Shown: positions 1 to 10,356, counted from the stretch's first letter. The stretch is DNA of 64,000 nt from Periplaneta americana (GCF_040183065.1 NC_091123.1:107482821-107546820); one strand, 5' to 3'. Program-made: numbers and translations. Notes: a model not told the origin generated them from the sequence alone.

Positions 1-284
1 TCGCAGTTCATAGGTAGAGAATGTTCCCTTGTTAGTGAAGTAATAAGTAATAACTGAATAATTTTGGTTCAAGTGATATGTAGTTAATTGTGTAATAGCT
101 GTTTACGTTACAAGGATTGAAAGTGACGTTTAAGGATGTGTTGAGATGTTTACGGCTGAAGGGTAGGCCTAGCTGAGGCCGGAATTTCGAAACGATTCGT
201 AACAAAATTTCAATTCTTGTAACGTACAATATTTTATTTCATATTATGTCGAATTTAATTATCTTTAATAGATTAATATTAACA

Positions 285-530
285 TGTACACGTCCACACC
301 TGTGGAGTAACGGTCAGCGCGTCTGGCTGCGAAACCAGGTGGCCCGGGTTCGAATCCCGGTCGGGGCAAGTTACCTGGTTGAGGTTTTCTCCGGGGTTTT
401 CCCTCAACCCAATACGAGCAAATGCTGGGTAACTTTCGGTGCTGGACTCCGGACTCATTTCACCGGCATTATCACCTTCATATCATTCAGACGCTAAATA
501 ACCTAGATGTTGATACAGCGTCGTAAAATA
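285..530 (+). repeat. tRNA-derived SINE, family 1
   Basis: The head resembles a tRNA. It has a D-arm/A-box-like stretch, an anticodon-like hairpin (CTGG paired with CCAG) and a perfect T-arm (CCGGG, loop TTCGAAT, CCCGG) that carries the pol III B box. A conserved body follows (GAGGTTTTCTCCGGGG, then ACTCATTTCACCGGCATTAT), ending in an A-rich tail. The same unit recurs at 14262-14512, 38907-39158 and 47985-48173, so it is a dispersed SINE rather than a tRNA gene. Short ORFs across it are incidental. Confidence 0.9.
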
Positions 531-738
531 ACCCAATAAAATAAAAAAATAATGAACTAGCCCATATGTATTTTTGAAGTTAGTGCACGAACTACTCTCA
601 TTACTGGTCTATCCATTTAGAAACAGTTGATAGACGGAAAATTATGGAGGAAAATTTGGATGGATATTTTTAAATTCGAAAAGAAGCATCTGATAAATGT
701 AACGGAGCGGTGGGAGAATGCTCCAAGAGGGCAGAAAT

Positions 739-1476
739 TAGGGATGAGCCAAAATAACAGATTATTTTGATAACTGGTTATTTTCATACTGTTAACCGAT
801 TAATTACGGATTATTTTTATTTTTGCTTGCTTGTTTAACCTTATAACCGGTTATTTTCCTCATTAACCGAACGACCGGTTATTTTTTAAAACGTAGTACA
901 CCGAATCAAATGTATTTTAAGTTTATCTCAAATTTAATGTCAGTCGAACATAGTTTCTTTTATTATTTTGTACTCCATGTAAACAACCTCGTAAGAAAAT
1001 TGTCTAGTAGCCCATTCCTATATAGAATATGGGTTACTACTTAATACATCTGTTCATAGATGGCAAAATGAAATTTGACTTCGAATCAATGTTAATAATG
1101 TATACTTGTCTTAATCACTGACTTTCACTGATTGGCTTATAATATAAGCTTGTAAGGGGGTGTTGGAGCATTTCAAACGGCGAAAAGCTTTTTTTATAAC
1201 AGCATAGCAGAGTGTAAATTAACGGGGGGATGGAGGGGATTTCTCCCCTGTTGGAAAGTTATATCCCCCTCTTATAAATTCATGTCGGGGATAACTCTAT
1301 AAAGAACAAAGCAAAGAAAATAATATTTGTGTGTTATGATCACCAGCAAGCTGACAACAATAAATAACTTAGGAATAAAATTACCATCTTATCGTAAGCC
1401 TGCTCATGGATATACGGTAATTATTATTATGATCAAGATGCAAGACAAACAACTCAGTGCGACCAAGCTTTGAGCC

Positions 1477-1521
<45 letters not shown>

Positions 1522-2120
1522 GGCCTATGTATGGTATTCTCTATCTAGGATTCTATCCTCCCCTCATCAGAAATCTTAATTCGTACCCTGCAGCATAGGT
1601 TGTTGATATTTTTATATCATTGTACCATCAGATCTCTAGCTTTTGTCGTAGATGTTCTCTGTCCATACAGCGAGAAACTTTGACTTCAGTATTTATAGTT
1701 ATTGGAGGAAAGATTGCTTGTTGAAATGTACCATAATATTGTAAAAGTTAGCAATTTGTATTATTTTTTTATTTATCTTACCTATAACTCTAATTTGAGT
1801 GGCGTAACTACCTAAATGCAATTTCATAACCTCTTATTTTTTTGTATTTTGTTTAGTGACGTCATTGATGATATTCAGCATCAAATGATTTTCTTTTAAC
1901 TCTCTTAAGGTTGGTTTACAGTTCATTGCAAATTGGTCTTTAATATCTAGTGCAAATAACCTCTCATACTGTTTTACTGACTAATTTGGTGACTTAAAAT
2001 GTTTAAAAAAATAATAACCGGTTATTTTTTATTGGTTAACTTCCTACCTACAGATTAAATTAATTTTAAAATAACCGGTTAAATGATAACCAATTATTTT
2101 CGAATAACCTTCCATTCCTA
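739..2120. mobile_element. Non-autonomous hAT-like element with 8-bp target duplication
   Basis: The ends are short imperfect inverted repeats, TAGGGATG on the left and TAGGAATG on the reverse complement of the right. They are flanked by 8-bp near-identical duplications, GCAGAAAT (731-738) and GTAGAAAT (2121-2128). Both subterminal regions carry many copies of a palindromic motif around AATAACCGGTTATT, which could be transposase binding sites (inference). There is no transposase ORF. A pure AAT microsatellite sits inside. An 8-bp duplication is characteristic of hAT elements. Confidence 0.7.
1478..1520. repeat. (AAT)n microsatellite
   Basis: About 14 uninterrupted trinucleotide units inside the hAT-like element. 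Confidence 0.97.
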
Positions 2121-2128
2121 GTAGAAAT

Positions 2129-3185
2129 TTTGTGTAAGTTTTACAAGGAGATAGACGTAGTTATGTACGATTTCCACAACCGATAGAAATAGTATTTCAT
2201 CGATTTGTGTAATGGATAACATGAACTGCACAATAAATATAAACTTAGTGAGATGTAGGCTTAAATATTATTTAATAATTTCTATAGTATTCCATAGTGT
2301 TGTAGGCCAGTTCTAAAATATTGTAATTGAGATATTAAAAATTCAATATTAACCATAGACCTATTTCTGTTTTACTTCATTATGTCGCATTTGTCAGTTA
2401 ATAATAATGTTTGTTATTGGCGTGATGCCCATTGCGAGACCAATCATTGAATAATTGATAGAAAAGGACACCTAAAATCTGCTGAGAATGAATTGGAGCG
2501 AATTGTATCAAATTTTGAAATGTGATAAAATAATTTGGAAGTGAATAAGGAAGATATGTCTGTTTAATTTTTATTGAGTATTTCCATTTATTTAGTTTTG
2601 AAGTTACTCATTAAGTTTGCCATGGTTTATTCATTATGCTGGTGATAGTGGCGTCCCTTTTGTGAATATTATAGTATGTTATCTTCTGTTTGTCTGCCAT
2701 TTTGTAAGACCATAAAGTAGTGAAATGAGACATAACTTACTATGAAATAAAGATATTTTAAAGCACGCCTTTCTTCTGTCTAGTTTTGAGATAGGTATGA
2801 TAACAAAGCTGTGGTGTATTCAGGTAGTAATCAGAGTGTATTATCTGCGTTTTGAGCTAGTAGATGCAGAAATGTGCTGTAACAATAGCTTTATAAACCA
2901 GTTTTGTTTTTTCTTTAAGTTATAATTTTAATAACATATTTATTTAATAACATATTTATACGTTTTACTTATTTCACCAAAGAAACTTTTAAATTTTAGA
3001 TATGTTTCATAATTTAGCAATTATTTATTTAAATGTGGGAGCTACACTGTATTATTTATGTACAATGTTCCAAAATTCGCGCGCACGTACCACATCGTGT
3101 GAGTCCTGGATGAAAATGGAGACGAAATTTTTAATGGCAAAATTTAGTTGGAAGAATTCTTACTGTAATTTTATAATGTGATAAC
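2129..3185. other. No gene or element recognised
   Basis: AT-rich intergenic sequence. The only local structure I see is a short direct repeat of TTAATAACATATTTA around 2927-2958. No long ORF, tRNA-like head or paired terminal repeat was found. Confidence 0.6.
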
Positions 3186-3654
3186 ACTTACTTACTGGCT
3201 TTTAAGGAACCCGGAGGTTCACTGCCACCCTCATATAAGCCCGCCATTGGTCCCTATCCTGTGCAAAATTAATCCAGTCTATATCATCATAACGCACCTC
3301 CCTTAAATCCATTTTAATACTATCTTCCCATCTACGTCTCGGCCTCCCCAAATGTCTTTTTCCCTCCGGCCTCCCAACTAACACTCTATATGCATTTCTG
3401 GATTCGTTCATACGTGCTACATGCCCTGCCCATCTCAAACGTCTGGATTTAATGTTCCTAATTATGTCAGGTGAAGAATACAATGCGTGCAGCTCTGCGT
3501 TATGTAACTTTCTCCATTCTCCTGTAACGTCATCCCTCTTAGCCCCATATATTTTCCTAAGAACCTTATTGTCAAATACCCTTAATCTCTGTTCCTCTCT
3601 CAAAGTGAGAGTCCAAGTTTCACAACCATACAGAGCAACCGGTAATATAACTGT
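3186..3654 (-). mobile_element. LINE-A 3' fragment (non-LTR reverse transcriptase C-terminus), distal part
   Basis: Read on the minus strand, this encodes the C-terminal tail of an insect endonuclease-reverse transcriptase. Motifs include EEQRLRVF, SPDIIRNIKSRRLRWAGHV and GRPRRRWED, followed by a stop and a 3' tail of TAAG/GTAA units (CTTACTTACT on the plus strand near 3187). The fragment is 5'-truncated, which is usual for LINEs. It continues at 4683-4935 after the inserted Penelope-like palindrome. The same family recurs at 23627, 33236, 42538, 48565 and 57235. An RTE-like clade is my guess, not demonstrated. Confidence 0.85.
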
Positions 3655-3738
3655 ATGATTTGAGGCTTTCTCGGCGTTGGTTCGCTAATATGTTTTCGGG
3701 GGATATCAGCCGAGTTAAGATTTTGGAATGCTCCAAGC

Positions 3739-3769
3739 TTTCGACTGCTATCTCTGCAGCCATCTTCAG
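3739..3769 (-). ncRNA. Hammerhead-like ribozyme core, left-arm copy
   Basis: Mirror copy of the motif described at 4597-4627, carried on the minus strand by the left arm of the palindrome. Confidence 0.35.
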
Positions 3770-3811
3770 GGAAGTGATGTCCGAACAGAAAGTCGAAAGG
3801 TTATATAGATG

Positions 3812-4169
3812 TTAGGCTGTCTCAGGTGAAACGGAATTGGTTGGCGGATCGGCCAATCCGGGGCCGGGAATTGTCATCGCTCGTAAGCTCCGCCCCTCCC
3901 GGGATTCCTGCGTGAAGTTTGGCGGGCGGCGAGCCCTGTTCCGTCGGTTGGAATCGGTTGCCGTCCTCGGTCCGTGATCTTCATGACCTTGATTGTAAGA
4001 GGGCCTGAGTTGGTCTAAGGCCGGTGTCCATGCCTGACTGAGCTGGAGTCCACTGTCTCTGTTAAAGTTGTTTTTCTCCAGCTTGATCTCTATGGCCTCC
4101 TTGATTGTACGATCCCAGTAGTGGCTTGATTTGTTAATGACCTTGGTGTGGTCAAACAGTATTTTATGC
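3812..4169 (-). pseudogene. Penelope-like element C-terminal fragment, left-arm copy
   Basis: Reverse-oriented duplicate of the ORF fragment in the right arm. The same reading frame runs from the palindrome centre to a TAA stop at 3812-3814. It differs from the other arm by at least one coding substitution (near the CCAACCG(A/G)CGG position) and one near the end. It has no start codon and no catalytic domain, so it cannot make a working protein alone. Confidence 0.75.
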
Positions 4170-4176
4170 AGTAGCG

Positions 4177-4554
4177 CAACAAAGCATAGAAAAGGAGCAT
4201 AAAATACTGTTTGACCACACCAAGGTCATTAACAAATCAAGCCACTACTGGGATCGTACAATCAAGGAGGCCATAGAGATCAAGCTGGAGAAAAACAACT
4301 TTAACAGAGACAGTGGACTCCAGCTCAGTCAGGCATGGACACCGGCCTTAGACCAACTCAGGCCCTCTTACAATCAAGGTCATGAAGATCACGGACCGAG
4401 GACGGCAACCGATTCCAACCGGCGGAACAGGGCTCGCCGCCCGCCAAACTTCACGCAGGAATCCCGGGAGGGGCGGAGCTTACGAGCGATGACAATTCCC
4501 GGCCCCGGATTGGCCGATCCGCCAACCAATCCCGTTTCACCTGAGACAGCCTAA
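4177..4554 (+). pseudogene. Penelope-like element C-terminal fragment, right-arm copy
   Basis: An open frame runs into the TAA at 4552-4554. Recognisable blocks are HKILFDHTKVINKSSHYWD, then REAIEIK-like KEAIEIKLEKNNFN, then LSQAWTPAL. In Penelope-like proteins this block follows the reverse transcriptase and GIY-YIG endonuclease. Neither the RT palm nor the GIY-YIG core is present, so this is a 5'-truncated copy. The rest of the ORF is Pro/Arg-rich and GC-rich compared with the AT-rich surroundings. The family call rests on memory of the conserved C-terminal pattern. A protein search should return GIY-YIG/Penelope proteins. Confidence 0.75.
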
Positions 4555-4596
4555 CATCTATATAACCTTTCGACTTTCTGTTCGGACATCACTTCC

Positions 4597-4627
4597 CTGA
4601 AGATGGCTGCAGAGATAGCAGTCGAAA
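4597..4627 (+). ncRNA. Hammerhead-like ribozyme core in Penelope 3' region
   Basis: The order is CTGAAGA (fits the CUGANGA core), a 5-bp stem GCTGC/GCAGT (one G-U pair) with loop AGAGATA, then CGAAA (GAAA core). Penelope-like elements are known to carry hammerhead motifs in this region. I could not find a convincing stem I partner, so self-cleavage is unproven. Confidence 0.4.
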
Positions 4628-4682
4628 GCTTGGAGCATTCCAAAATCTTAACTCGGCTGATATCCCGCGAAAACATATTAGC

Positions 4683-4935
4683 GGTAATATAACTGTTTTA
4701 TCAATTCTAACTTTCAGATTTTTTGACAGCAGACTAGATGACAAAAGCTTCTCAACCGAATAATAACAGGCATTTCCCACATTTATTCTGCGTTTAATTT
4801 CCTCCTTAGTGTCATTTATATTTGTTACTGTTGCTCCAAGATATTTGAATTTTTCCACCTCTTCGAAGGATAAATCTCCAATTTTTATAGTTCCATTTCG
4901 TACAGTATTCTGGTTACGAGACATAATCATAATAT
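4683..4935 (-). mobile_element. LINE-A fragment, proximal part of the copy split by the Penelope insertion
   Basis: This continues the LINE at 3186-3654. On the minus strand it encodes the segment around VEKFKYLGATVTN and EEIKRRINVGNACYYSVEKL, matching the copies at 33600-33930 and 57620-57890. Homology fades after about 4935. With the intervening 1 kb and one target duplication removed, the LINE reads through, which supports the insertion order LINE first, Penelope second. Confidence 0.85.
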
Positions 4936-5837
4936 TATATTTTGAAAATACACGTTATTCCTGTGTCTGTGGGCTCAAACCATATAGTGTACACTGCTTC
5001 AAAACTATACGTTCATAGTTCAAACCACCTTTCTCCAATCGTCCCTCTTTCCCGCTTTCCTCTTAGCCTCCGCATACGATCCAGTGAAATAAATTGACAA
5101 AATTTTAATTAAACCAAAAATCAGGTTTATTGAATGTACTCGCAAATAGTTTTAAAGGGATGATATTATACCTATCACACAGATTGTACCTGGAGAGGAG
5201 TTTACTTAACAAAGAGGGATTGCAACGCTAGAACACAGAAATGGACATCGTCTTATAAGTCTGTAGAAATAATGTTTTTGCCAATCATTCCATTTTGAGC
5301 ATTGATTGTTTATCAGCCCGATAAATAACATGCCAATACACTCTATCAGGGTGGAGCCTTGGTCAGCAATCTTATCGTTGGACGGAAGAGCCTCCACGAC
5401 TTCCTATCAGAAGAGATACGCCAATAAAAGGTGGAGGGGACTCTTTTGAAGATTTATTTCAAGTACGTTTCGATAAACACTTTTCGTGTGTACATCTGAA
5501 GACATCCCTAACCAGAGAACTCATGTTACATGTTGCAGATTAGATAAAATATTGCACAGGTTCTGTCGAGATAAGTGGAAATATCAGTTTTTACCGTGTG
5601 GAATCTTCTCAAACATACGTATAAATAAGCATAGATTCCAAAGCTCAGTGGTTCTCAAACTATGAGACGCTACTATCCACAGTCATTTAACGCAATGTAT
5701 TCCAAGAGTGGTCACTATAGACTAAGAATTTCTTGATTAAGAATGGTTACAGTGCTTGCAATTACATGAGATTCGCTATGAGATTAACTGACGTTCTCCT
5801 TACAGGTGGTAAAAGCTTCGGAAAACCCAAACAGGTA
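4936..5837. other. No gene recognised; possible old retroelement end
   Basis: AT-rich. On the minus strand around 5475-5545 there is a small hairpin (CACAC, loop GAAAA, GTGT) just before CGAAACGT. It is faintly reminiscent of Penelope-like terminal sequences, but no coding region accompanies it. Confidence 0.4.
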
Positions 5838-5898
5838 TGACCGATAGAAATCTCGGTTCAGTAGGCAAACGCGCTACCGCCTGAGCTACGCGGGTGGC
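5838..5898 (-). repeat. tRNA-like SINE head, fragment
   Basis: On the minus strand the sequence GCGTAGCTCAGGCGGTAGCG is a clean tRNA D-arm/A box followed by an anticodon-arm-like segment. It then diverges before a B box. It is a truncated SINE head or a partial tRNA pseudogene. Confidence 0.6.
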
Positions 5899-6055
5899 CT
5901 GTAGGCCTATTCTTGTTAAATAATGTATTTCCTAAAAGAAAGACCTGCACAAGTTTACAGTGTAGTCAAAACTATAGAGGATCCCAATATACTTCTGATG
6001 ATAAAAATGTGTTTTGTCAACCTTGTAAATAAATTCCTTGTGAAAGAAAAACAAA

Positions 6056-6345
6056 TTGATCCATCGCTATGGAGGAACGGTTTGCATGTCTGACTGTGAA
6101 ATGAGCGGGTCTGAGTTAAAATCTTGGTTGGTACAAAATCCTGGTTGGTTTTTTCCGAGGTTTTCTCTCAATCAGATCAAGCAGAATTGCTGGGTAACTT
6201 TCGGCGTTGGACCTCGGACTCTTTTCGCTAACATAATTAGTTAATAACACTTCCACGCACCATCTCCGTTTATACTTCCCATATTGCTCCGATGTAGAGC
6301 CGCCTAAGGGCTCGCCACTGCACTCGGACTCCCGATGGTTGTGGA
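6056..6345 (+). repeat. Diverged SINE family 1 relative
   Basis: Retains the order of family 1: a degraded tRNA-like head (GAACGGTTTGCATG, CTGACTGTGAAATGAGCGG), TTTTTTCCGAGGTTTTCTCTCAA, then CTGGGTAACTTTCGGCGTTGGACC. It shares its 3' extension (TAATAACACTTCC) with 22505-22690, which defines a subfamily. Confidence 0.75.
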
Positions 6346-6487
6346 TGTTTAGAAAAAAAAAGCTGATAACAGTAGTATTGAATCAGAATAAACAATCAAT
6401 AGTAAAAATGATCAGTTAATATGTGCAAGTGAAACAAATTTACACACACCAGTTTCTAACTCTGAGTCATGGCAAGTAACATGCGAT

Positions 6488-6839
6488 CTTGGAAAACTAA
6501 TAAGTGGCAGACAAATTGTGTCACTGAATGTGTTTTTCGAAAAAGTACTCCAACCTACCTAATAACCTTCTAAGTGACGGAACAAGAGTCTTTCCAGTAT
6601 TATTTTCAAAACTCAAGAATGGAGAATGTGTTCCCAGAGACTGGCTTGTGTGGAGTGAATTAAATCAGTCACTCTCCTATTTTCCCTGATTTGTTTCACT
6701 CCACACTAGCCAGTCTCTGGGAACACATTCTCCATTATTGAGTTTTGAAAATACTGTAATATTGGTTTTGGAAAGGCTCTTGTTTTCGAACAACACATTC
6801 AGTGACACAAATTGACTGCTACTTTTTAGTTTTCCAAGG
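6488..6839. repeat. Large imperfect inverted repeat of a transposase fragment
   Basis: Left arm 6488-6668 pairs with right arm 6686-6839, with a spacer of about 17 bp. Conserved blocks include CTTGGAAAACTAA, GTGTCACTGAATGTGTT and GGAGAATGTGTTCCCAGAGA. The arms differ by small indels. Both represent the same transposase exon piece in opposite orientations. Confidence 0.9.
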
Positions 6840-6898
6840 TCGCTCAATTTCACACCAACTTCAAACAAAGTTATACTCTCTTTCTTAATATCTTCCAA
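6677..6898 (-). pseudogene. Fragment of hAT-type transposase N-terminal zinc-finger region
   Basis: A 73-codon frame on the minus strand ending with NGECVPRDWLVWSETNQGK. The pattern (V)PRDWLVWS just before a Cys-rich finger is typical of the TTF/ZnF-MYM-like N-terminus of one hAT transposase group. The finger cysteines themselves are missing because the frame stops. The inverted partner at 6488-6668 carries the same piece. Family assignment is by motif only. Confidence 0.5.
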
Positions 6899-7256
6899 TT
6901 TTTCTGTCTCTCCTACGCTTCTCAGCTCCAGACTTATGCTTCTACTTCTCCATTGTCCACTGGTAACACTAATAAACAGAATTTACTAGAAAAACAACGA
7001 AAAGATTAAAGTTTCGTCACGAAATTCTATGTAGGCCCTACTGAAAAGAAAACATTATCCTGCGGCTTGGATTTGGGAGAGTCCACTAGCATATTACGGT
7101 GGGCTGGCAAGCCAATTGAACGTGTTCGGTACAAGCGACGGGAACATATTTCAGGCAAATCCCGGAGCCCTTATGCGTCGTGTCGATGATTGTTAATTTG
7201 GGACACCGATATTCTATTATATAAAAGTTAAACATTTACATAATTAGGTGGTAATT

Positions 7257-7507
7257 AATAAGGGGTTGGGTGCAAGAAAGGCACTTCTCTCAAATGCAAG
7301 TTTTGAGAAAATTGATGTTGAAAATTCAAACCGTAATAATGTGATCTATGCACGCCTTTACATTTTGGATTCTCCTGACCTCTATGATCACAGTATTGAT
7401 CTACAACTTGGTGATCATATGCAAAACAGATCAGAGAACACAATAAAGCGTTTTACTCAAAAAGGTCACATCCTCTAAAATGCCCTTCTTGCACCCAGCC
7501 CCTTATT
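7257..7507. mobile_element. MITE with ~28-bp inverted ends
   Basis: The left end AATAAGGGGTTGGGTGCAAG (7257-) and the reverse complement of the right end, AATAAGGGGCTGGGTGCAAG, match almost perfectly for about 28 bp (extending through AA(A/G)GGCA). The interior is 190 bp. The short ORF across it is unrecognised. I could not settle a target duplication. Confidence 0.8.
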
Positions 7508-7689
7508 CTATTATTGTTGGCGAATATGTCAGATTCATGTAACAAATGTTCTTACAAAATTTTATAGTACCGGTATGCATCTGTGAATAATTAATCGTGA
7601 TAATAAAAAGTAATCAGACTCACTTAATCTGACGGGCCCTTACTGCTCACGGGCCCATATGCACTTGACCCCTTTGCCCCCCCCTTCTC

Positions 7690-7990
7690 GGCGGCCCTGC
7701 TCCGTGGTATGTGGTAATTAATTGCTTTAGTAGTGCTATGTACCGCTGCCTCTCCTCTGGGCTCATGGTAGCTCGTGGGACCGGGTTTGAGGGACCGTGA
7801 TGATGCCTACACGGAAAGGTAAAGAGATTCTGTAAGCTGTAGGGGAATACGGAGGCGGCCCGCAGTGAAATCTGTAGAATGGGAGGCCTTAGGGCATGGA
7901 CATTATTCCATTTCGGGTAGTAGAATGGTAGCTATCCAAGGAGCCTACGTTCGAAGGTAGTCCCCAGCCCTTTTCCCTCCCTAATAGATA
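7690..7990. repeat. Dispersed repeat E, copy 1
   Basis: Shares two ordered blocks with 22725-23560: TAGTGCTATGT..CTGGGCTCATGGTA and GCCTAC(A/G)CGGAAAGGTAAAG, followed by a GGCGGC..GGCC region and CCTCCC(C)TAA. It is GC-richer than its surroundings. The nature of the repeat is unknown. Confidence 0.7.
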
Positions 7991-8062
7991 TAACACTAAC
8001 TGATAGAACACACATGAAGACTAGTAGAGACATTAAAGTCTTGTCACTAGGCCTCAGAAATA

Positions 8063-9286
8063 TATGCCGTTATACTACCAGTGCGCTTCGTGCGCCTGTA
8101 ACTTTGAATACGTCTCAGAGTTGGGGTGAGTTATAACGCAGTGTCTTTCGTTAGTTTGAACTCATGCTTATCATCACTGTAAGTTAGTCCTCAGCATTTG
8201 GGTGGTTGAAAGCCACTCCTTTGCCTTCGAAACACAACTATCTGCTAAGAAAAATTTAAAGACATAATTTTCTTTGGTAAAGAAAAATTGCACTGTTTTG
8301 AAGACATTTTATTTTCTGTCTATAGAAAATACACCTAATGTAACATTGACAAGTATCAGCCTTATTATTTCATTATGTTAATATGATGGCGTATTACGTT
8401 TTTCATTTACATAATTTTTCATTTCATATATTGTTGCAGTGAATAATAAACCACATTTTCAAATTTTCAAAGGAGAATGATTGCCTGTTACTAGAAAACA
8501 CAGGCTTACATCTAGAAAAATTTCGTTACACTTCTGCAGAAACAATGGGGGCATATTTGAAATATTTTACACAGGCATTATTTATCTCAAAATCTGTATC
8601 ATTATTATAAATTTCCTCATTTTAAATTATCACAAATTTTACATAGATCTAAATATGCATAATGTTTATCCAGTATTTTTTTCATCTTTTTTGCTACATT
8701 TTTTTCAAATTTCGTGTTTCATCTATTCAGTTTCGTCACAATATCATTGATTACATGTTATTTTCTGTCTACAGAAAACACACCTAATATAATATTGACA
8801 AGACGTATCAGCCTTATTATTTCACTGTGTTAATGTGATAGTGTATTACGTTTTTGTTACATAATTCTTCATTTCATATATTGTTGCAGTGAATAACAAA
8901 CCACATTTTCAAATTTAAAAAAAAAATGATTGCCTGTTGCTATAAAAAACAGTCTTATATCTAGGGAAACTTCGTTCCACTTCTGCAGAAACAATGGGGG
9001 CATATTTGAAATATTTTACACAGGCATTATTTATCTCAAAATCTCTATCATTATTACAAATTTCTTCATTTGAAATTAAGTGACAAATTTCGTCCTCGGC
9101 AGCTTGCTATTATTCTTCTTTACAGAACGTTGAATGTTGCCTGTTACGAATAGCAATATTCGGTCGTAATGTAACCGATCAACTGAAGTTCACTGCTGAA
9201 CGAAACACACTGAAATCCCCCACCCCAAGGCAATTACGTACCGGTACCTAAAGTCAGAGGCGCATGAAGCGCAATGTAACGGCATA
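8063..9286. mobile_element. 1.2-kb element with ~90-bp diverged inverted repeats
   Basis: The left end TATGCCGTTATACTACC..GCGCTTCGTGCGCC..TTGGGGTG..GTGTCTTTCGTT pairs with the reverse complement of 9197-9286 (TATGCCGTTACATT..GCGCTTCATGCGCC..TTGGGGTG..GTGTGTTTCGTT). No transposase ORF is seen and no target duplication is clear. The interior is an internal tandem duplication (see next entry). Confidence 0.7.
8306..9090. repeat. Two-copy tandem duplication, ~450-bp period
   Basis: Copy 1 (8306-8640) and copy 2 (8756-9090) share long identical blocks such as ATTTCATATATTGTTGCAGT and CTTCTGCAGAAACAATGGGG, at a constant offset of 450 bp. About 115 bp between them is unique. Point differences and small indels show that the duplication is old. 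Confidence 0.9.
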
Positions 9287-10356
9287 CAATTCTTAGCCCT
9301 ACTTCACCATTCTAAGATAACAAGGTCTGTTAATATTTCTTGTAATACAAATTATTCATGACTTGGATTTTTGTAGCAGTCTTCGCGAATACGTTTACTA
9401 TATCAGGATATAATTTTTTAATAAACAGATCTAATACATCATGTTTTGATATTAGCTACAAATAGGCCTATTAGTAGTTTCACAGCTTCTTAAAGCCCAA
9501 TGTTACTTTAAGTAAATGTTAATTAAAAGTATGGTTATTGTCGTTGTACTGGCCTAACAGTTTTAATTTTTCCTGAAATAAGTTATTCGAGAATATTGTA
9601 CTTTCTGAAATATCATAGATTTTTTTGCCCCCAAAAATTTGTCTGAGAAAGCTAAAGTTTTAAATGGAATTTTAATCTGTCGAAGACTATGTGTTTATCT
9701 AAGCACTATAGAAGAAGGAAGTGATATAACTGTACAGGTTGAAGTGCAATGAACTACATTAAAATAAATAGAAAGCTATTATGCGTTGTTAAGTGCATGG
9801 CTAATTAGAAAATTAGGCAGAAATTCTGCGTAGTTTGACAAAAGCGTATCACCGGCTCATATGCGAACTCAGGTCTGTGTAGCAGCATTCCGCCCCTTAC
9901 TCACTGCAGCAGTATTACTAGACTTTCTAATGGCACGGAATAACGTGCATGTGTTAATCCTTCTATTTAATTTGCAAGAAAGCGGTCCATTTTATTTAAA
10001 AACTGCAAAGGGATAAATTATTCCTTATCCTGTTATCAGTTTCTCTAATAGTAAGAGTAAAAATCTTAGTCGTATGGACAATAGTTATCAAATAAAACAA
10101 TGTTAACATTTAATGGATTTTTTCTAAGAGTATTCATTTGGGATTAATATGGTATCTGAATTTTTTTAACTCTATCCAAGAAATAAGATGTTAAAATCTA
10201 TATAGTTGTATTACTTTCAGTCTGTGTATAATTGCATCCACTAAAATTATTTTTTTAACAATATTAATGGAAAAAATGGTGCGTCCTGTAAGATATATTT
10301 ATTAAAATATGAGCAATTTAAACAATAATCCTTTAAATTATGCATAATACGTTCTT
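9287..10356. other. No gene recognised upstream of the LINE ORF
   Basis: AT-rich. It may include the LINE 5' UTR, but I see no ORF1 (gag-like) frame and no clear 5' boundary. Confidence 0.5.

Larger units (their letters stand above)
3655..4682. mobile_element. Penelope-like retroelement arranged as a ~1 kb near-perfect palindrome
   Basis: Arms 3684-4169 and 4197-4682 are each 486 bp, reverse complements of one another with only a few mismatches seen by eye, and separated by a 27-bp spacer. The insertion lies inside the LINE-A fragment and is flanked by a 14-bp target duplication, GGTAATATAACTGT (3641-3654 and 4683-4696). A 29-bp segment at 3655-3683 has no partner in the right arm. Each arm encodes a C-terminal protein fragment resembling the region downstream of the GIY-YIG domain in Penelope-like proteins. 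The two copies are 5'-truncated and joined head to head. Complex inverted copies are known for Penelope-like elements. Confidence 0.85.

Noticed and set aside
300..370. tRNA gene
   Set aside because: A good T-arm and A/B boxes, but the same sequence with the same downstream body recurs at least four times, so it is a SINE head. The acceptor stem does not close.
5475..5545. Second hammerhead/Penelope end
   Set aside because: A small hairpin before CGAAACGT on the minus strand, but the CUGANGA core is absent and there is no linked coding sequence.
7248..7478. 76-codon ORF as a gene
   Set aside because: Lies within a MITE, starts in its terminal repeat and has no recognisable motif.
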